The position numbers were made by a program, and so were the translations under genes. This document shows positions 27,237-37,260 of a DNA stretch of 64,000 nucleotides, piece after piece. Each line of letters begins with the position of its first letter. Position 1 is the stretch's first letter. The DNA is from Roseobacter litoralis Och 149 (GTDB taxonomy: Bacteria; Pseudomonadota; Alphaproteobacteria; Rhodobacterales; Rhodobacteraceae): positions 1,674,001-1,738,000 of the forward strand of contig NC_015730.1 of the NCBI RefSeq assembly GCF_000154785.2, given 5' to 3'. Under the pieces are notes generated by a model. The model was not told the origin of the DNA, did not search any database, and saw only the letters and a program-made list of their open reading frames with translations.

Positions 27237-27659
27237 ATGAAGCAAGAAGTGTTTTTGCCGGACGATTATCGCCCGGCCGAAGACGAGCCGTTCATGAATG
27301 AACGGCAGGTTGAGTATTTTCGGCGAAAACTCCTGAACTGGCGGGCCGAGCTTTTGGCGGGCAGTAAGGACACGATCGAAGGGCTTCAGGACGGCACGCG
27401 CAATATTCCCGATGTTGCCGACCGCGCATCCGAAGAAACGGACCGCGCGCTGGAATTGCGCACACGCGACCGTCAGCGCAAATTGGTCAGCAAGATTGAT
27501 GGCGCGCTACGTCGGATTGATGAGGGCGAGTTTGGCTATTGTTCCGTCACGGGCGAGCCGATCTCTCTGAAGCGGTTGGATGCGCGTCCGATTGCAACCA
27601 TGAGCCTTGAGGCGCAAGAACGCCATGAGCGTCGTGAGAAAGTGCATCGCGACGATTGA
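27237..27659 (+). CDS. dksA: DksA/TraR family RNA polymerase-binding factor
   Basis: About 140 residues. Coiled-coil part RQVEYFRRKLLNWRAEL with the tip DVADRASEETDRA, which contains the D-x-x-D/A motif that reaches the RNA polymerase secondary channel, and then a degenerate zinc-finger region GYCSVTGEPISLKRLDARPIAT. Only one of four zinc cysteines remains, as known in Rhodobacter sphaeroides DksA. ATG 27237 has GAGGGG upstream. Acts with ppGpp at rRNA and other promoters. Followed by a terminator. Confidence 0.94.
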   Translation: MKQEVFLPDDYRPAEDEPFMNERQVEYFRRKLLNWRAELLAGSKDTIEGLQDGTRNIPDVADRASEETDRALELRTRDRQRKLVSKIDGALRRIDEGEFGYCSVTGEPISLKRLDARPIATMSLEAQERHERREKVHRDD

Positions 27660-27686
27660 TCATCTGATCATCGCTTTGTTTTAAAT

Positions 27687-27717
27687 ATGCCGGAGCAAAT
27701 GCTTCGGCATTTTTTTT
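27687..27717 (+). terminator. Rho-independent terminator after dksA
   Basis: ATGCCGGAGC-AAAT-GCTTCGGCAT followed by a run of seven T, 27 bp after the dksA stop. Confidence 0.9.
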
Positions 27718-27732
27718 GGGGGAGAGCCTTGC

Positions 27733-28893
27733 ATGACAGGCACTGCAATAGTGGTTGGGGGCGGTATCGGCGGGTTGGCTGTCGCCACTGCTTTGGCGCA
27801 GCGTGGCGTGGCGGTTACGCTGGTTGAGCAAGCGACAGAGATCGCGGAAGTGGGCGCAGGACTGCAGATCAGTCCGAACGGGCTGGCTGTGCTGCGTGCG
27901 CTTGGCGTCGAGGCTGCCCTGGATCAGACGGGGGCGGTGCAGGCACAGGAAGTGATCCTTGAAAACCATCTGGGCGGACGACAAGTTGCGCGGCTCGATC
28001 TGACACGGCTAAGCGGGCAGCGGTATCTTTTTGTCCACCGGGTGGATCTGGTGGCCTGCCTGCTGGCGGCTGCGCAGCGGGCCGGTGTCATCATTGAGTT
28101 GGGGCGCAGGGTCGTTGCTCACAATCCAGGTGCGATGTCTGAGGTGCATTTTGGCGACGGAGGCCAGTTGCAGGCACCACTGGTGGTTTGTGCAGACGGA
28201 CTTCATTCAGTGGGTCGCGCCGCGTTTCATGGATCATCCGCGCCATTCTTCACGGGGCAGGTGGCGTGGCGGGCCACGGTGCCAGCCTCTGGCCTGCCGT
28301 CAGCGCCACAGGCGACAGTTACGATGGGACCGGGGCGGCATATCGTGCGCTATCCGCTGCGCGCCGGCGGATTGATCAATATCGTGGCCGTTCAAGAGCG
28401 ACAGGCATGGGCGGCGGAAGGGTGGGATCACACCGATGATCCGCAAAACCTGCTCGATGCATTTTGTGACTTTGACGGGCCGGTGAAGGACGTTTTGAGC
28501 CGTGTCGAAACAGTCAATCTTTGGGGGCTGTTTCGCCATCCTGTGGCGCAGACATGGCACAAAGAGGGAACCATTTTGTTGGGGGATGCCGCACATCCCA
28601 CGCTGCCGTTTCTGGCGCAGGGGGCGAATATGGCCCTGGAGGACGCCTGGGTGCTGGCTGAGGTCGCAACGCAGGATGCAGATTGGGCGCGCTATCAGGC
28701 GCGGCGCAAACCGCGCGTGGAAAAGGTCATTGCCGCAGCGACAGGCAACGCGTGGAAGTACCACCTGCGACCCGGCCCGTTTCGCTGGGCCGCACACCGC
28801 GCGCTGACGTTGGGATCAACATTAGCGCCGGGTCTGATGATGTCGCAGTTTGATTGGCTCTATGGGTATGATGTGACCGGGACGTCGGAGTGA
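27733..28893 (+). CDS. FAD-dependent monooxygenase (salicylate hydroxylase-like)
   Basis: A 386-residue group A flavoprotein hydroxylase. FAD-binding GGGIGGLAVATALAQRG at the N-terminus, the DG motif CADGLHSVGR in the middle and the GD motif LLGDAAHPTLPFLAQGAN with AHP and the ribityl contact. These enzymes hydroxylate aromatic acids with NAD(P)H and oxygen. Substrate unknown; no aromatic pathway gene adjoins. Sits just after the dksA terminator, convergent with dsbB. Confidence 0.9.
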   Translation: MTGTAIVVGGGIGGLAVATALAQRGVAVTLVEQATEIAEVGAGLQISPNGLAVLRALGVEAALDQTGAVQAQEVILENHLGGRQVARLDLTRLSGQRYLFVHRVDLVACLLAAAQRAGVIIELGRRVVAHNPGAMSEVHFGDGGQLQAPLVVCADGLHSVGRAAFHGSSAPFFTGQVAWRATVPASGLPSAPQATVTMGPGRHIVRYPLRAGGLINIVAVQERQAWAAEGWDHTDDPQNLLDAFCDFDGPVKDVLSRVETVNLWGLFRHPVAQTWHKEGTILLGDAAHPTLPFLAQGANMALEDAWVLAEVATQDADWARYQARRKPRVEKVIAAATGNAWKYHLRPGPFRWAAHRALTLGSTLAPGLMMSQFDWLYGYDVTGTSE

Positions 28894-28902
28894 TCCAGCG
28901 GA

Positions 28903-28953
28903 GCGCCGGCACGCCGGCGCATTTCATACTGAGAGTCCGGGCGCTGCCCGGAC
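28903..28953. terminator. Tandem GC hairpins between convergent genes
   Basis: Two perfect inverted repeats: GCGCCGGC-AC-GCCGGCGC at 28903-28920 and GTCCGGGC-GCT-GCCCGGAC at 28935-28953, between the monooxygenase and dsbB. No long T-run, but their place between convergent genes suggests a bidirectional termination zone. Confidence 0.55.
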
Positions 28954-28983
28954 TGGCGCGCATCGGGCGTCAGCGCTTAAGGG

Positions 28984-29451
28984 TCAGGCGCGCCGATAGG
29001 CGGTGAGCCAAAGAGCCGCCAGGGCGAGAGACAGGATGCCATTCCATGCGGCCATGCTGAGCCCGAACATTTCCCACGGGATGTCATCGCAGCGCACAAG
29101 TGGTGCGTTCATGATCTGATCGAGCAATGCGTCGGCACTGATGTCGCCGATCGGGGTCGAACTGCAGGTTGTCGGACCCTGCCACCATCCTTGTTCGACC
29201 CCGGCGTGGTAAAAGCCGATTGCGGATGTTGTCAGCGTGGCCGCCGCCCCGACGAGCCGCAGTCCTTTGTGGTGGATCGCAAGTGCAATGAGGCCGATGG
29301 CCATGGCCAGCGCGTGAGGATAGCGTTGCCAGATGCACATCTGACAGGGGGCATAGCCAAGCGCTTGAAACAGGAAGGCGCCTGCGAGCAATGCCGCAGA
29401 CCCGAGTGCGGCGAGGCTGGCGAGCCGCGCGCCGTTCAAAACCCCATCCAC
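28984..29451 (-). CDS. dsbB: Disulfide bond formation protein B
   Basis: Four-helix inner-membrane quinone reductase that reoxidises DsbA. First cysteine pair in APCQMCIWQRYPH, second pair as TTCSS and VRCDD, both in periplasmic loops; the helices lie between. About 155 residues. Start uncertain: GTG 29451 or the TTG at 29439 which overlaps the exoD stop. The coupling to exoD is seen directly. Confidence 0.92.
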   Translation of the reverse strand: MDGVLNGARLASLAALGSAALLAGAFLFQALGYAPCQMCIWQRYPHALAMAIGLIALAIHHKGLRLVGAAATLTTSAIGFYHAGVEQGWWQGPTTCSSTPIGDISADALLDQIMNAPLVRCDDIPWEMFGLSMAAWNGILSLALAALWLTAYRRA

Positions 29452-30050
29452 GTCTTTATCAAGCTCACCAATGTTGCGCCTGCAAAGATCAGGGTCGCAA
29501 TCCACGCGGTTCCGAGGACAAAGCCAAAGATCACGAGGATGCCATCACGCTGCAAAAGACCCATCGAGATGAGGACAACCGCGAAGCCGGGCACTGTGTT
29601 GGTTCCTGGGAGCGGAACAAGGATCGAGGCGCTGAACAGCACCAGAGCAAGGCCCACGACCCGGTCGAGAGGCGCGCGCGTCAGCTGGGCTTGCCGCGGG
29701 CGGCTGATGGCTTCGATCCGACGCAGGGAGGGACCCGCGCGGCGTGACAGGTTGTGCAGTCCCTCTACCGAGACGCGGCGCGTGGCCAGCCGCGCCGGCA
29801 GCCATGGGGTTTGACGCCCGAATAGGATCTGTGCTGATACAAACATCAAGGGCAGTGAGACAATCTGCGGGATCCCGTAGAGGAATGGAATGCAACAGGG
29901 CAGGGCAAGCACCAGAAGAAAAAGACCAAAGGCGCGTTCATGAAGCTGGCTCAGAATCCAGTCGAGCGAAACCGTGTCGCCTTGCGCGCTCTCCGCCAAT
30001 TGGCTGAGCCGGTCCGAAATCGCTGTTTCGTTCATGGCGCGGGCCGTCAT
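29436..30050 (-). CDS. exoD: ExoD family membrane protein (exopolysaccharide synthesis)
   Basis: 204 residues. ExoD-like signature (LDWILSQLHERAFGLFLLVLALPCCIP, with further hydrophobic stretches at about 115-200). The start ATG 30050 follows AAGGAGAG. In Sinorhizobium ExoD affects exopolysaccharide and alkaline tolerance; the function in roseobacters is untested. Translation appears coupled to dsbB. Confidence 0.88.
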   Translation of the reverse strand: MTARAMNETAISDRLSQLAESAQGDTVSLDWILSQLHERAFGLFLLVLALPCCIPFLYGIPQIVSLPLMFVSAQILFGRQTPWLPARLATRRVSVEGLHNLSRRAGPSLRRIEAISRPRQAQLTRAPLDRVVGLALVLFSASILVPLPGTNTVPGFAVVLISMGLLQRDGILVIFGFVLGTAWIATLIFAGATLVSLIKTWMGF

Positions 30051-30231
30051 GTGCGTCTCTCCTTGGGGGTGGGTCAATTGATTCCACGGTAGTTGTCGCT
30101 CCGCGTACCAAATTGAAGACATCTGCGCCAGCGCGGGAAAAACATCGCGCCGATTGCAGTGACGTTTAGCGATCAGGAAAGACTCTTTGGACTGGACGTC
30201 CTGCACAAGCTTGGGTAAAGACACCATCGTT

Positions 30232-30317
30232 GCCCAAGTGGCGGAATGGTAGACGCAGGGGATTCAAAATCCCCCGACCTAACGGTTGTGCCGGTTCGAG
30301 TCCGGCCTTGGGTACCA
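30232..30317 (+). tRNA. tRNA-Leu (anticodon CAA)
   Basis: An 86-nt class II tRNA with an encoded CCA end. Acceptor arms GCCCAAG and CTTGGGT (a terminal G-U pair), anticodon stem GGGGA..TCCCC around the loop TTCAAAA giving CAA, a long variable arm, and the T arm CCGGTTCGAGTCCGG. Reads UUG codons. Confidence 0.96.
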
Positions 30318-30545
30318 GCCTTACCCCTCTGAATTATTGCTTTGTAGTGGTTTAGAGGGGTGGAGGGCCGATTGGGGGAATGACGTTCTCCCGACCGCCT
30401 CAACGTACAATGTAAGCATCCCCGTTATCGCCATAGCTCAGAAGGTTTTTAGCCTGCCTGCAGATTGTGCCGTATCGTGGGCTGAACTGCTGGGCCAGAA
30501 ATCATCTGGGATGCGCTCAAATCCACATATGGTGCATTGCAGGTG

Positions 30546-31169
30546 CTAATCTGACTGGTCTGGCTTGATCAGACCAAGACCGCGCAGGTAAATGCCGATG
30601 CCGGTTTCGAGCAATTCATCCGCTGGAAACGGTGAGGCGCGACCGGGCGAGTTTCGTGCAAAGAGTTCGACAACCCCGTGACTCAGCGCCCAGATATGCG
30701 CTGAAAACATCGACGCAGGTGGGCGTTTATCCATTGGAATATGCTCGCTGAGGTCTGCCGCTGCTTTTTCCATGACGGCGTTGGCGCGGGTGGAAACAGC
30801 TGCCAGTTCGACCGTGCGGTTCACTGAAATTCCGCTTTCAAACATGGCGATATAGTGACCGGGATGTTTGCGCGCAAAAGCCAGATAGGCCCGACCCGTC
30901 GCTGAAAAGGCGGCAAGCGCTGAAGGCTGCCCTTTTTGATAGGCAAACTCCATCAAATCAGCAAAGATTTCATAGCCTTGGCGCGCGGCCTCCGCGATCA
31001 GATCATCGCGACCTTCAAAATGACGGTAGACGGCGGCGGGTGTCACACCTGCCTGTTTTGCGGCCTCTGACAGGGTGAACCCGGTCGGACCTTTCGCCTC
31101 AATCAACTGCAGGGCCGCATCCACCAGTGCCTGACGCAGATTGCCGTGGTGGTATCCGCGTTTAGGCAT
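30546..31169 (-). CDS. TetR family transcriptional regulator
   Basis: About 207 residues. The N-terminal helix-turn-helix ([29 protein letters not shown]) is of TetR type; the C-terminal part is of the WHG/TetR_C class ([28 protein letters not shown]). Start ATG 31169 overlaps the end of ppk2 by 8 bp. Probably co-transcribed with ppk2; ligand unknown. Confidence 0.9.
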   Translation of the reverse strand: MPKRGYHHGNLRQALVDAALQLIEAKGPTGFTLSEAAKQAGVTPAAVYRHFEGRDDLIAEAARQGYEIFADLMEFAYQKGQPSALAAFSATGRAYLAFARKHPGHYIAMFESGISVNRTVELAAVSTRANAVMEKAAADLSEHIPMDKRPPASMFSAHIWALSHGVVELFARNSPGRASPFPADELLETGIGIYLRGLGLIKPDQSD

Positions 31170-32031
31170 GCCAGACGTCCAGACCGCCGCAAATTGATGT
31201 ATCCAGAGCACCAAGTGCTGCGGTGTCTTTATGCGTATACTCCAGACCAAGCAAAACGCGGCGGATCACGTTCAACCGTGCGCGGCGCTTGTCATCTGAC
31301 CGCACCACGGTCCAGGGCACATCCGGATGATCGGTGCGTTCCAGCGTTTCCGAGATGGCCTTTGTGTAGGCGTCCCAACGCTTCAGACCCTCCACATCAA
31401 TCCAGCTGAGTTTCCATTGCTTGAGGGGGTCGCGCTCGCGTTTGAGCATCCGGCGTAATTGTTCTGCGCGCCCCACATTGAGCCAGAATTTGAACACATG
31501 TACGTTGTCTTCGACGAGCATTTGTTCAAAGGGCGTCACTTGTGCAAAGAAATGCGCGCGCTGCTCATCCGTGCAAAAGTCAAACACATGCTCCACCACG
31601 CCGCGATTATACCAGCTGCGGTCAAAAAACGTGATCTCGCCACCGGCGGGCAAGTGTTGGATATAGCGTTGGAAGTACCACTGTGTTTTCTCGGTATCCG
31701 TAGGGGTCGACAATGCCGCAATGCGCGCCCCACGTGGATTGAGATTGGTTCGAAAGCGGCTGATCGTTCCGCCTTTTCCCGCGCCATCGCGCCCTTCAAA
31801 GACGCAGGCAATTCGCGCACCACTGGCCTTGGCCCAAGCCTGCATTTTGACCAGTTCGATCTGCAGTGCTGCAAGTTCACGTTCATAGGGCTTGCGCGCC
31901 ATGCGTTCAGAATGAGGATAGCTGGTCGACAGGATGTCGCCACGATCTGCGCGGCGGATCGCATCGCGCACAGCCGTAGGCGCGTCGTTTTCGAAATAAG
32001 CGCTGATGGCACCGTCAAAAGGCAGATCCAT
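31162..32031 (-). CDS. ppk2: Polyphosphate kinase 2
   Basis: A 289-residue PPK2-family kinase that transfers phosphate between polyphosphate and nucleotides. Walker [14 protein letters not shown], the family motif [15 protein letters not shown] with the lid region, and [29 protein letters not shown]. Single-domain type. The direction and nucleotide preference cannot be told. Co-directional with TetR. Confidence 0.93.
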   Translation of the reverse strand: MDLPFDGAISAYFENDAPTAVRDAIRRADRGDILSTSYPHSERMARKPYERELAALQIELVKMQAWAKASGARIACVFEGRDGAGKGGTISRFRTNLNPRGARIAALSTPTDTEKTQWYFQRYIQHLPAGGEITFFDRSWYNRGVVEHVFDFCTDEQRAHFFAQVTPFEQMLVEDNVHVFKFWLNVGRAEQLRRMLKRERDPLKQWKLSWIDVEGLKRWDAYTKAISETLERTDHPDVPWTVVRSDDKRRARLNVIRRVLLGLEYTHKDTAALGALDTSICGGLDVWHA

Positions 32032-32079
32032 GAATCCTCCGCAGGTCAGTCATGGTGTCTATATGGAATGTTAATCGGG

Positions 32080-33069
32080 TTAACGCAAACCGGCACGTGT
32101 CGCGGCACGCTCAATCGCGGCGACAGCGGCCTGCGGATCAGCGTGATGGGGCATGTGGCCGATGCCCTCCATCTGCGTCAGGACTGCGCCGCTGATTTGA
32201 CGCGCCAGCGGTGTGGCATGTGTGGTGAGCGGCACGATCGTGTCCAGCGTGCCATGCAGGCTTTCCACGGGCAGTGTCAGCGTGTCATAGCGCTTGGACA
32301 TCTCGGTGACATAGGGTTTCAGCGCGTTGACCTGCTGCGCATTGGCGCGCAGGGTCGCGCGGCGCAGCGTCATGTCGGCCCCGAAATGCGCCATGTAGTC
32401 GGGCGGGGGGACTTGCGGTGCGAAAATCTCGCTCAGCGTATTTTCGATGACAGCATGCGGTGTAAACGCCGTGATCAGCGGGATAACAATCGCGCTGCCC
32501 AATCGCGTCGAATTGATTTGATAGAGCCAGCCCAATTCGCCCTCCCACGGGTTCGACGCGGCGGCGAGCAGCACCAGTGCGGCGGTGTCCTCGGGCCGCT
32601 CCAGCGCCCAGGCCAGCGCGATGGCACCGCCATAGGAATGCCCGACCACAATGGGGTTTTTAACGCCAAGTTGATCCGTCGCGCGTTGCAACAATTGTGC
32701 TTGTAGCGCGGGGGGTTCGGCTGCGATGTTCCACACCCCGCCATACCCCGGCGGGCGTTCGGAGCGGCCAAGGCCGGGGCGGTCAACAGCGATCACGCGG
32801 TAGCGCGTTTCAAGCCGCTGAGCCAGATCAAAGGTGAAATCGCGCAGGCTACCGCTGGCCCCATGAATCAAAACAATATCAGGGCCTTGGCCTGATACCT
32901 TAAGGTGAATTTTGGTCCCTTCCACATCAATAAACTGACCGGAGGGTGGATATTGCGCCTCCACCGCAGATTCGCGTGCACTTGCCCGCCATTGCACAAG
33001 GGCTGCGAGCCCAAGGCACAGCAGGGTGAGGATAATGAGCGATTTAACGGCCAATGGCATCAATGTCAT
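32080..33069 (-). CDS. Alpha/beta hydrolase, membrane-anchored or exported
   Basis: A 329-residue hydrolase. Oxyanion HGASG at about 72, nucleophile Ser in [13 protein letters not shown], Asp in HGTLDTIVP and His in GIGHMPHH complete the triad. An N-terminal hydrophobic stretch ([15 protein letters not shown]) acts as an anchor or uncleaved signal. Gene starts 26 bp inside the metA 3' end. Confidence 0.88.
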   Translation of the reverse strand: MTLMPLAVKSLIILTLLCLGLAALVQWRASARESAVEAQYPPSGQFIDVEGTKIHLKVSGQGPDIVLIHGASGSLRDFTFDLAQRLETRYRVIAVDRPGLGRSERPPGYGGVWNIAAEPPALQAQLLQRATDQLGVKNPIVVGHSYGGAIALAWALERPEDTAALVLLAAASNPWEGELGWLYQINSTRLGSAIVIPLITAFTPHAVIENTLSEIFAPQVPPPDYMAHFGADMTLRRATLRANAQQVNALKPYVTEMSKRYDTLTLPVESLHGTLDTIVPLTTHATPLARQISGAVLTQMEGIGHMPHHADPQAAVAAIERAATRAGLR

Positions 33070-33961
33070 AGGGCGTGTCTTGGTAGATTTCGGTCAACCA
33101 ATTGCCATAAAGCAGATGGGCATGGCTGCGCCAGCGGTTCAGCGGCGCACGCGATGGGTCATCATCCGGGTAATAGTTCAGCGGCACGTTGATCTCGGTC
33201 CCCGAGGCCACATCGCGATCATATTCCTGTTTCAGCGTTTCGCTGTCATACTCAAAGTGATTGAAGATATAGAGCGCACGGTGCGCTTTGTCCTGCACCA
33301 GACACGGCCCGACCTGATCACTGCCCAGTAGCGTATTCAGTCCCTCGGCGGCGTCGATTTCGCTCTGTCGCATCTCGGTCCAGCGCGATACGGGGATCAC
33401 GCATTCATCCGAAAACCCGCGCAGGTAGGGAGACGCCGGTGCAAGGTTGCGATGCCTGAAACAACCGAACGCCTTGGCCTCCAGCATGTGTTTCTGCACA
33501 CCGTGAAAGTGATTGATCATGGCCATGCCGCCCCAGCACACGCCAAAGGTGGAATGTACGTTGGTTTGTGTCCAGTCCATAACCTCGCGCAGCTCATCCC
33601 AATAGGTAACATCTTGAAAATCCAGATGTTCAATGGGCGCGCCGGTGATGATCAGCCCGTCAAATTTCTCATCTCGGATGTCCTGAAAGGGGCGGTAAAA
33701 GCTCTCCATATGTTCGGCGGCGGTGTTTTTTGTCTGATGCTCGGACATGCGGATCAGGTTGAATTCAATCTGCAGGGGGGTCGCGCCGATCAGGCGGGCA
33801 AACTGGTTCTCGGTCTGAATTTTCTTGGGCATCAGGTTCAACAGCCCAATGCGCAGCGGGCGGATATCCTGACGCGCCGCCTGATCCGGGTCCATGACCA
33901 TCACGCCTTCGCGCGTCAGCACGTCATAGGCAGGAAGGTCGGCAGGTATCTTGATCGGCAT
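33044..33961 (-). CDS. metA: Homoserine O-acyltransferase (MetA family)
   Basis: A 305-residue enzyme that activates homoserine for methionine synthesis. Catalytic Cys in [14 protein letters not shown]; His and Glu later in the C-terminal part ([13 protein letters not shown]). In alphaproteobacteria MetA-type proteins may use acetyl-CoA or succinyl-CoA; the deciding residue (Glu or Gly near position 111) cannot be judged safely by eye. The 90-bp 5' region showed no clear SAM riboswitch. Confidence 0.93.
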   Translation of the reverse strand: MPIKIPADLPAYDVLTREGVMVMDPDQAARQDIRPLRIGLLNLMPKKIQTENQFARLIGATPLQIEFNLIRMSEHQTKNTAAEHMESFYRPFQDIRDEKFDGLIITGAPIEHLDFQDVTYWDELREVMDWTQTNVHSTFGVCWGGMAMINHFHGVQKHMLEAKAFGCFRHRNLAPASPYLRGFSDECVIPVSRWTEMRQSEIDAAEGLNTLLGSDQVGPCLVQDKAHRALYIFNHFEYDSETLKQEYDRDVASGTEINVPLNYYPDDDPSRAPLNRWRSHAHLLYGNWLTEIYQDTPYDIDAIGR

Positions 33962-34052
33962 GGGGTCTTTCCGCTGGATGGATGAGGCAGTGCAAGTAAC
34001 CTCTGTGTGTCAAACTCTCAAGGGGCGCGATGTCACGAGGCAGTGAAACTGC

Positions 34053-34901
34053 TCAAAGATAGCTGGCGACAAGCGCGTAAAAATCATCCGGGGTCTTCAG
34101 GGCACTGACCTCGCTGGCGGTGACGGTGATGCCCCAGCGCGACATGGCCTGATAACGCGGCTGGCGGTGGGCGAGGGCCTTTGCATAGGTGAAACGAATG
34201 AAATCATCGGGATCGACCTCGGTTTCGGTGCAGTTCTTTTCGCTAAGGTATTCGCGCCAAACACGGGTCAGAAACGCCGGCTGATAGGCCATGGGTTTGG
34301 GCGCGCGATCGAAGCGCCGGATCAGCTCCTGCGTGTGGGCTTCATCACCCTTGATCCAGATCATCAGGCAATGATTTGCCAGTTCAGTCATCAGCGGGTC
34401 GGCGTCATCTTCCGGGTCGACCCATTCACAGATGGACCCGCCGGTGTCGCAGATGAAATTGGGATAGCCATAAAGGTCTTCGGCGCGCTTTGCGAAATGC
34501 GCGGTGTCCTGCAGGGCGGCGATTTCAGCGCGTTGGAACTGGTCTTGGCGGCGTTCATATTCCTGAAAGGGCAGCCCTGATTTTGCCGGGTTGCCGGGCT
34601 TGCCCAGATAGGTGGCAACCGGGGACAGGTTATCAAAGGTGATGTTGGAGCCAATGTAGATACTGTCGCTCATCAGCAGATCGCGCAGGAACGGGACCTT
34701 CATCGCTTCGAGTTTTGCATTATCCGCGATGTATTCGCCCATATATCGCGTGCCGATGCGGTAATCGATGGAGTAGTGAAACCATGAACCACTGGCGCGC
34801 AGCAGGTTGGACATATGCGTTTTTCCAAGTCCGGACATGCCAAAGACCAGAACGGATTTGCGCGGGGCTGCGTGCCAGTCGGACGCGGAAGAATAGAGCA
34901 T
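34053..34901 (-). CDS. P-loop ATPase-like protein of unknown role
   Basis: A 282-residue soluble protein with Walker A GMSGLGKTHMSNLL at about 20. A possible Walker B/acidic segment is ICDTGGSICEWVDPEDD. No other motif known to me. It lies between metA and an EamA exporter on the same strand. Function unknown; it may be a nucleoside kinase-like protein. Confidence 0.75.
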   Translation of the reverse strand: MLYSSASDWHAAPRKSVLVFGMSGLGKTHMSNLLRASGSWFHYSIDYRIGTRYMGEYIADNAKLEAMKVPFLRDLLMSDSIYIGSNITFDNLSPVATYLGKPGNPAKSGLPFQEYERRQDQFQRAEIAALQDTAHFAKRAEDLYGYPNFICDTGGSICEWVDPEDDADPLMTELANHCLMIWIKGDEAHTQELIRRFDRAPKPMAYQPAFLTRVWREYLSEKNCTETEVDPDDFIRFTYAKALAHRQPRYQAMSRWGITVTASEVSALKTPDDFYALVASYL

Positions 34902-34980
34902 GGGATGCCCCTTTGGGACTTGAAAACCTGTCGCCTGTGGTAGCGCCGCCGCGCGGAGGCGTCAATCAATCGGCTGTGTA

Positions 34981-35892
34981 CTAAACGGCGGGTCGCAGCC
35001 ATGACCAGACCCGCCCATCCAGAACCGCCAGTCCGATCGCCAAAAGCGCAAAGCCCACATAGGCATTTGGCGCAAGCGTCTCATTCAGCAAGAGCGCGCC
35101 TGCCGTGATAGCAACCGGGGGAATAAGAAGCGTGACGAGCATGAGATTACCGCTCCCTGCGCGCTGCAGAACGAAGTAATAGAGCAGATACGCCCCTGCG
35201 GTGCCAATCAGCGCATAATACCCGATGGCGAGCCACGTGACGGGGTGCAAGGCCAAGGATATTGGGCCCTCGAACAGCATGGCGAGGGGCAGGGTGATGA
35301 TCGTCGAACCTGTCAGCATACCGGCGGCGGCCAGTTGCGGGGGCAGGCCGGACAGCGTGCTGCGCGCCCAGGCACTTGCCAACGCATAAGAAATCGTTCC
35401 GGCAATCACGGCAATCTGCGCCAGCGAACGCAGATCGAATTGCGCCAGATTGTCGAGGCCGATTGCCGTCGCCACCCCCACGAATCCCAGCCCAACGCCG
35501 AAAGCCTTGCGCAGCGTAAGACGTTCATCGGCAAAACAAAGAGCGGCGACCAGCACGCCGAAAATGGCCGTCGCGGCATTCAGGATGGAGGTCAGGCCGC
35601 TTTCGATGTGCAATTGTCCCCAAGCCATCAGCGAAAACGGGATGACGTTGTTCAAAAGGCCCATGATCAGAAAGGCGCGCCAGACGGCGAGATCGCGCGG
35701 GATTTTGATGCGCAGGGCAAAGACGACACCCCAAAGGACCAGCATGGCCCAGAACGTGCGATGCGCAACCGACGTAAGCGGCCCAACTTCGTTGAGTGCG
35801 ATGCGGATCGAGACAAAGGATGCGCCCCAGATCGTGCCAAGCAGAACAAGCGCAACCCATGCGCTGCCAGAGATGGTTTTCTGTTCAATCAT
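34981..35892 (-). CDS. EamA-type DMT exporter
   Basis: About 303 residues and ten transmembrane helices in two EamA repeats (LLGTIWGASFVSIRIAL... and SYALASAWARSTLSG...). Start ATG 35892 preferred. EamA proteins export amino acids or small metabolites. Substrate unknown. A terminator for the FadL gene lies just upstream of it. Confidence 0.88.
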   Translation of the reverse strand: MIEQKTISGSAWVALVLLGTIWGASFVSIRIALNEVGPLTSVAHRTFWAMLVLWGVVFALRIKIPRDLAVWRAFLIMGLLNNVIPFSLMAWGQLHIESGLTSILNAATAIFGVLVAALCFADERLTLRKAFGVGLGFVGVATAIGLDNLAQFDLRSLAQIAVIAGTISYALASAWARSTLSGLPPQLAAAGMLTGSTIITLPLAMLFEGPISLALHPVTWLAIGYYALIGTAGAYLLYYFVLQRAGSGNLMLVTLLIPPVAITAGALLLNETLAPNAYVGFALLAIGLAVLDGRVWSWLRPAV

Positions 35893-35941
35893 GCGGGCAA
35901 CGTAGAAATTGCCATGACCACGGTCCACCCGAATCCTGCGC

Positions 35942-35978
35942 AAAGAAAACGCCCGCGCGGGATGTCCGGGCGGGCGTT
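35942..35978 (-). terminator. Terminator after the FadL-type gene
   Basis: On the minus strand AACGCCCGC and GCGGGCGTT form a GC stem followed by TTCTTTG, 20 bp past the stop of the outer-membrane protein gene. Confidence 0.8.
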
Positions 35979-35999
35979 CAAATGCAATGTCAGTTCAGA

Positions 36000-37127
36000 T
36001 CAGAAACGGTATCCAACCTTGACCCCAAAAGCGATGACGTCGTTATTGTTGAATTCCGCCGCCGGGTTTCCCTGAACCGCAGTCGTTGTGTCACCGATGC
36101 GAATATAGCGCACACCTGCGGTGATTTCGTATTTACCCTGCGAGTAGATCGCCGCCAGACCGATGCTTTCGCCGCCATCTGCCGGGCCGAGGTTGGTAAA
36201 GAGGTTGCCCGTGTTTTCTTCGTAGCCGATGGAGGCAGCGAGCGACCAATTTTCGTTTATGCGTTGGCCAATGCCCAAACGATAGGTGACGGTGTCTTCA
36301 ACATAGCTCAACAACGGTTGGCCAAAAGTTGCCGTGTATTGTTGTGGAGACAGGTCGAAATCTGACCAATCGACCCAGCGCACACTGCCGAACAGCAGCG
36401 TGTTCTGAGCAATACCGGTCTGCACTTCGAGGTTCACCGACTGGGGTGTCTCAAATTCGGCGACGCTGTCGCCGCCGGTGAAAAATGGCGAAGTGAACGA
36501 CTCTGATACGTCATTTTCATGCGAAATCTCTGAGCTGTATGTCAGCGCCACGCGGAGGGCGATTTCAGGGCGTTCGTAGGCAATACCCGCGACATATCCG
36601 AGCCCCCAGTCCGCATCCGCAGACACTTCATACCCGCCTGCAAATGCAACGGCAGCGCTTGCGTCACTTTCTTGCAGGCGCAGACCGCCGAACAGGGACA
36701 CGCCATTGGCCATGTTATACTGCAATAGCCCGGTTATGGCAGTGGAATTGAATTCGGCAAATGACGCTTCGCCGAAATAACCCGTGCCGTCAGGGTAGTC
36801 GACTTCTGCCTTGTACGGCTGGTCGATGATCAGTGCGTAAGACCATGTTTCGTTGATGTCTGCCTTGTAGGCTGCGCCAAAATTGAAATTGCTTTGCCCA
36901 ATATCGCCGGAGCGACCACCTGCAGGGAACGTGGGGAAGGGGGCACCACCAACCGTCGCAATGCTTTCGCCTGTGATACTGGGTGAGAGATAGCCAAGGC
37001 TGAATTCCAGGTAGCGACCATCTTCAAACAATACGTCGACGGATTGTCCGGTACGGTCCAGTGCACCGGCACATGCGCCGCTGGCAGCCACACAAAGGGC
37101 TGCCGCGCTCGTAATATAGGTTCTCAT
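36000..37127 (-). CDS. OmpP1/FadL family outer-membrane transporter
   Basis: A 375-residue beta-barrel protein for hydrophobic substrates. Signal peptide MRTYITSAAALCVAASGACAG, then an alternating beta pattern to a C-terminal aromatic (VGYRF) needed for outer-membrane assembly. Start ATG 37127 has a strong GGGGAGGAG site. Substrate may be fatty acids or aromatics. Its own terminator is at 35942. Confidence 0.9.
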   Translation of the reverse strand: MRTYITSAAALCVAASGACAGALDRTGQSVDVLFEDGRYLEFSLGYLSPSITGESIATVGGAPFPTFPAGGRSGDIGQSNFNFGAAYKADINETWSYALIIDQPYKAEVDYPDGTGYFGEASFAEFNSTAITGLLQYNMANGVSLFGGLRLQESDASAAVAFAGGYEVSADADWGLGYVAGIAYERPEIALRVALTYSSEISHENDVSESFTSPFFTGGDSVAEFETPQSVNLEVQTGIAQNTLLFGSVRWVDWSDFDLSPQQYTATFGQPLLSYVEDTVTYRLGIGQRINENWSLAASIGYEENTGNLFTNLGPADGGESIGLAAIYSQGKYEITAGVRYIRIGDTTTAVQGNPAAEFNNNDVIAFGVKVGYRF

Positions 37128-37260
37128 AAATCTCCTCCCCAGAAGATGCTTTCTGCTCAAGGTTACTGTTATGTTAACGCAGATCGCCGCAATAAAGCAC
37201 GTAATTGTGATGGGTCAATCGGTGACGCAGGGGAAAAAATAGCCGTGACCTAACGTCAGT

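Noticed and set aside
33962..34052. Possible SAM riboswitch upstream of metA
   Set aside because: SAM-II elements are common here in alphaproteobacteria, but I could not trace the conserved pseudoknot strands in the 90-bp leader.
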